A DNA stretch of 6,528 nt from Actinomycetes bacterium (GTDB lineage Bacteria > Planctomycetota > Phycisphaerae > JAACET01). Where the stretch lies: assembly GCA_030631725.1 (NCBI GenBank), contig DAOVKO010000120.1, positions 1 to 6,528 on the forward strand, given 5' to 3'. Shown in pieces: positions 5,653 to 6,528 of the stretch. A program made the translations under genes and the position numbers. Each line of letters starts with the position of its first letter. The first letter of the stretch is position 1. Below the pieces are notes generated by a model that saw only the letters and a list, made by a program, of their open reading frames with translations, did not search any database and was not told the DNA's origin.

Positions 5653-5928
5653 CTATAGTCGCCGGTAGATTTCGCTGCGGTGTCCGATGCGGAGCACTAG
5701 TACCAGCAACTCATCGTCCTGTATTTGGTAAACAATCCGGTAGGTGCCAAGGCGAATGCGATACATCGAACCTTGGCCAGCCAGTTTTTTGCAACGGGCT
5801 GGGCGTGGGTCGTGGGCTAAGTTCTGCATGGCCGTTATGAGTCGACGCTGTAGCTTTTTGGTCAACTTCAGCAGAGCGTCTCTTGCCCGACGGCTAACTT
5901 TGACCCGATAGCGTCCTTGCTTAGTCAA
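5653..5928 (-). CDS. RelE/ParE-family toxin (mRNA interferase type)
   Basis: The 91-residue product, with its basic helical first half and C-terminal beta sheet, fits the RelE/ParE toxin superfamily. The segment YRIRLGTYRIVYQIQDDELLVLVLRIGHRSEIY is the family's core. The candidate catalytic residues of RelE-type ribosome-dependent nucleases are present: R57, R59 and R64, the C-terminal R80/R84, and Y88. RelE members cut mRNA in the ribosomal A site, while ParE members poison gyrase; the Arg/Tyr set favours RelE. An upstream TTG at 5934 extends the frame by two residues, but AAGGAG (5936-5941) lies only one base from it and seven bases from TTG 5928, so 5928 is chosen. The start overlaps the antitoxin end by eight bases, implying translational coupling. 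Confidence 0.87.
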   Translation of the reverse strand: MTKQGRYRVKVSRRARDALLKLTKKLQRRLITAMQNLAHDPRPARCKKLAGQGSMYRIRLGTYRIVYQIQDDELLVLVLRIGHRSEIYRRL

Positions 5929-6169
5929 GCCCAAGCTCCTTCACAAGGTCCTCAAGCGGCACAAAATCATTCTCGGCCAAGGCCCGCCGAGCGGCTTGGA
6001 GGTCAATGCGGTCCTCCAGCTCGGCCAACAGTGCGGCATCTTCCACCGACACCAGCACGGCCGCAGGTTTGCCGTTGCGGTGTATGGCGATCCGCTCACC
6101 CTTATATGATGCCTCATTGACCAGGGCTCCCAGCTTGCTACGGGCTTCACTGATACTAAGCTTAGTCAT
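5921..6169 (-). CDS. Phd/YefM-family antitoxin
   Basis: The 82-residue product opens with SISEARSKLGALVNEA, continues with ERIAIHRNGKPAAVLVSVEDAALL and ends in an acidic helical region (ELEDRIDLQ to FVPLEDLVKELGLD). This is the standard Phd/YefM design: an N-terminal DNA-binding dimer fold carrying the RNGKPAAVLVS strand pair, and a flexible acidic tail that wraps and neutralises the toxin. GGAGG eight bases before ATG 6169 supports the start. The antitoxin comes first in the operon, as usual, with the toxin start inside its last codons. Alone and with toxin, such proteins repress their own promoter; the paired sites upstream fit that. Confidence 0.9.
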   Translation of the reverse strand: MTKLSISEARSKLGALVNEASYKGERIAIHRNGKPAAVLVSVEDAALLAELEDRIDLQAARRALAENDFVPLEDLVKELGLD

Positions 6170-6197
6170 AACTGTGGCCTCCAGCGATATACCTAAA

Positions 6198-6212
6198 CGT
6201 ACCCTTTGTACA
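6198..6212. promoter_or_regulatory. Antitoxin operator copy 1
   Basis: CGTACCCTTTGTACA contains two GTAC half-sites five bases apart and matches the second copy at 6225-6239 in 14 of 15 bases. It covers the predicted transcription start of the toxin-antitoxin operon (near 6211). Confidence 0.65.
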
Positions 6213-6217
6213 ACTAT

Positions 6218-6246
6218 AGTATATCGTACACTTTGTACAGAGTAAA
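6218..6246 (-). promoter_or_regulatory. Promoter of toxin-antitoxin operon
   Basis: On the - strand a -35-like TTTACT (6241-6246), a 17-base spacer and a -10 TATACT (6218-6223) are seen. The second operator copy fills the spacer and the first covers the start site. A bound repressor would therefore block RNA polymerase directly. Confidence 0.6.
6225..6239. promoter_or_regulatory. Antitoxin operator copy 2
   Basis: CGTACACTTTGTACA differs from copy 1 by a single base, 27 bases away in the same orientation. It lies between the -35 and -10 boxes of the toxin-antitoxin promoter. Confidence 0.65.
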
Positions 6247-6249
6247 GAG

Positions 6250-6275
6250 AAAAAAAAGAGAGGGTTTTTTACCCT
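6250..6275 (-). terminator. Possible intrinsic terminator of mgtE
   Basis: On the - strand AGGGT and ACCCT (6261-6275) pair around five As, followed after three bases by a run of eight Ts (6250-6257). The stem is only five pairs, so termination may be partial. It lies 73 bases after the mgtE stop and just before the toxin-antitoxin -35 box. Confidence 0.45.
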
Positions 6276-6304
6276 AGGCTGGATATTTCACAAGATTTTG
6301 AGCG

Positions 6305-6327
6305 GTTTTGCATAACTTACGCAAAAC
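6305..6327. repeat. Inverted repeat after mgtE
   Basis: GTTTTGC (6305-6311) and GCAAAAC (6321-6327) form a perfect seven-base stem with a nine-base loop, 21 bases after the mgtE stop. No U-run follows on the - strand, so it may be a 3' stabilising hairpin or a protein site rather than a terminator. Confidence 0.45.
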
Positions 6328-6347
6328 ACAGGAGATAGCCGCTGCTC

Positions 6348-6528
6348 TTAGCTGCCCAATAGGTGCCAGAACAGTTTGGCCAGGCCCAGGAAGCTGGCGA
6401 AGCCGACGGTGTCGGTAATCATGGTCAGGAAGATGGTGCTGGATTGAGCTGGATCGATACCGAACCTTCTCAGCGTCAGCGGAATGGCCGCCCCGACGGC
6501 ACTGGCTACGATCAAATTGCAGAGCATA
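6348..6528 (-). CDS. mgtE: MgtE-type magnesium transporter, C-terminal end
   Basis: This frame is open from the window edge to a TAA at 6348-6350 and gives the last 59 residues. The stretch GAAIPLTLRRFGIDPAQSS followed by TIFLTMITDTVGFASFLGLAK matches the last membrane helices of the MgtE family: the conserved (I/L)P-hydrophobic-(K/R)R-(L/F)GIDPA loop and the T-D-x-x-GF helix that lines the magnesium pore. MgtE is a dimeric inner-membrane Mg2+ channel gated by cytosolic N and CBS domains, which lie outside this window. The tail ends LAKLFWHLLGS. The same end occurs in altered form at 5604-5636, on the far side of the toxin-antitoxin pair. Confidence 0.88.
   Translation of the reverse strand, partial: MLCNLIVASAVGAAIPLTLRRFGIDPAQSSTIFLTMITDTVGFASFLGLAKLFWHLLGS
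6364..6384 (+). repeat. Direct repeat, right copy, inside the mgtE 3' end
   Basis: These 21 bases match 5617-5637 with one mismatch. They encode, on the - strand, the LAKLFWH end of the transporter. Together with the left copy they delimit a 747-base unit holding the toxin-antitoxin operon and the last codons of mgtE. Confidence 0.75.

Noticed and set aside
5929..5934. TTG at 5934 as toxin start
   Set aside because: AAGGAG ends one base before it, which is too close for initiation; TTG at 5928 has the ideal seven-base spacing.
5310..6245. Several + strand frames across the right-hand region
   Set aside because: They are mirror images of the - strand small membrane protein, toxin and antitoxin genes, which have convincing ribosome binding sites and family features.
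1..6528. CRISPR array, transposase, integrase or replication origin
   Set aside because: No regular spacer-repeat array, no transposase or integrase frame and no cluster of DnaA boxes was seen in either strand.

Overview
The window looks like a piece of a GC-rich bacterial chromosome, most likely from the Planctomycetota (Phycisphaerae-like). This is an inference. It rests on a PEP-CTERM-type C-terminus on a secreted phosphatase, an aspartate carbamoyltransferase with a long N-terminal extension, heavy use of C-ending codons in the left half, and weak ribosome binding sites on the left-hand genes. No marker gene here fixes the taxonomy.

Left part (1-3817). The window opens inside the 3' end of a flavin reductase/flavoredoxin-like gene on the + strand. 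A convergent tRNA-Ala(CGC) gene follows on the - strand. Between the tRNA and pyrB lie two divergent promoters, each with the extended -10 TGCTATATT. A + strand operon then runs pyrB (aspartate carbamoyltransferase), pyrC (dihydroorotase) and a TIM-barrel sugar isomerase/epimerase-like gene. The gaps are 36 and 17 bases, and a possible hairpin terminator ends the run. pyrB and pyrC carry out steps 2 and 3 of de novo pyrimidine synthesis; the role of the third gene is unknown.

Middle (3818-5313). A short intergenic region holds an imperfect palindromic repeat built on GCAGATT-type units. A strong promoter (TTGACA, 17 bases, TGCTAGTAT) and a strong Shine-Dalgarno follow. They lead into an exported purple-acid-phosphatase-like metallophosphoesterase with a signal peptide, an N-terminal beta-sandwich domain and a PEP-CTERM-like sorting tail.

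Right part (5294-6528), all - strand. Read in the direction of transcription it holds the C-terminus of an MgtE-type magnesium transporter, a probable terminator, and an autoregulated Phd/YefM-RelE type II toxin-antitoxin pair with two operator copies at its promoter. Next comes a short degenerate second copy of the mgtE 3' end. Last is a small coiled-coil, tail-anchored membrane protein whose end overlaps the phosphatase gene tail to tail. The most notable observation is that the toxin-antitoxin module is bracketed by direct repeats (20 of 21 bases identical) of the mgtE 3' end. This suggests a small cassette inserted at that gene end, or the remains of an mgtE paralogue.
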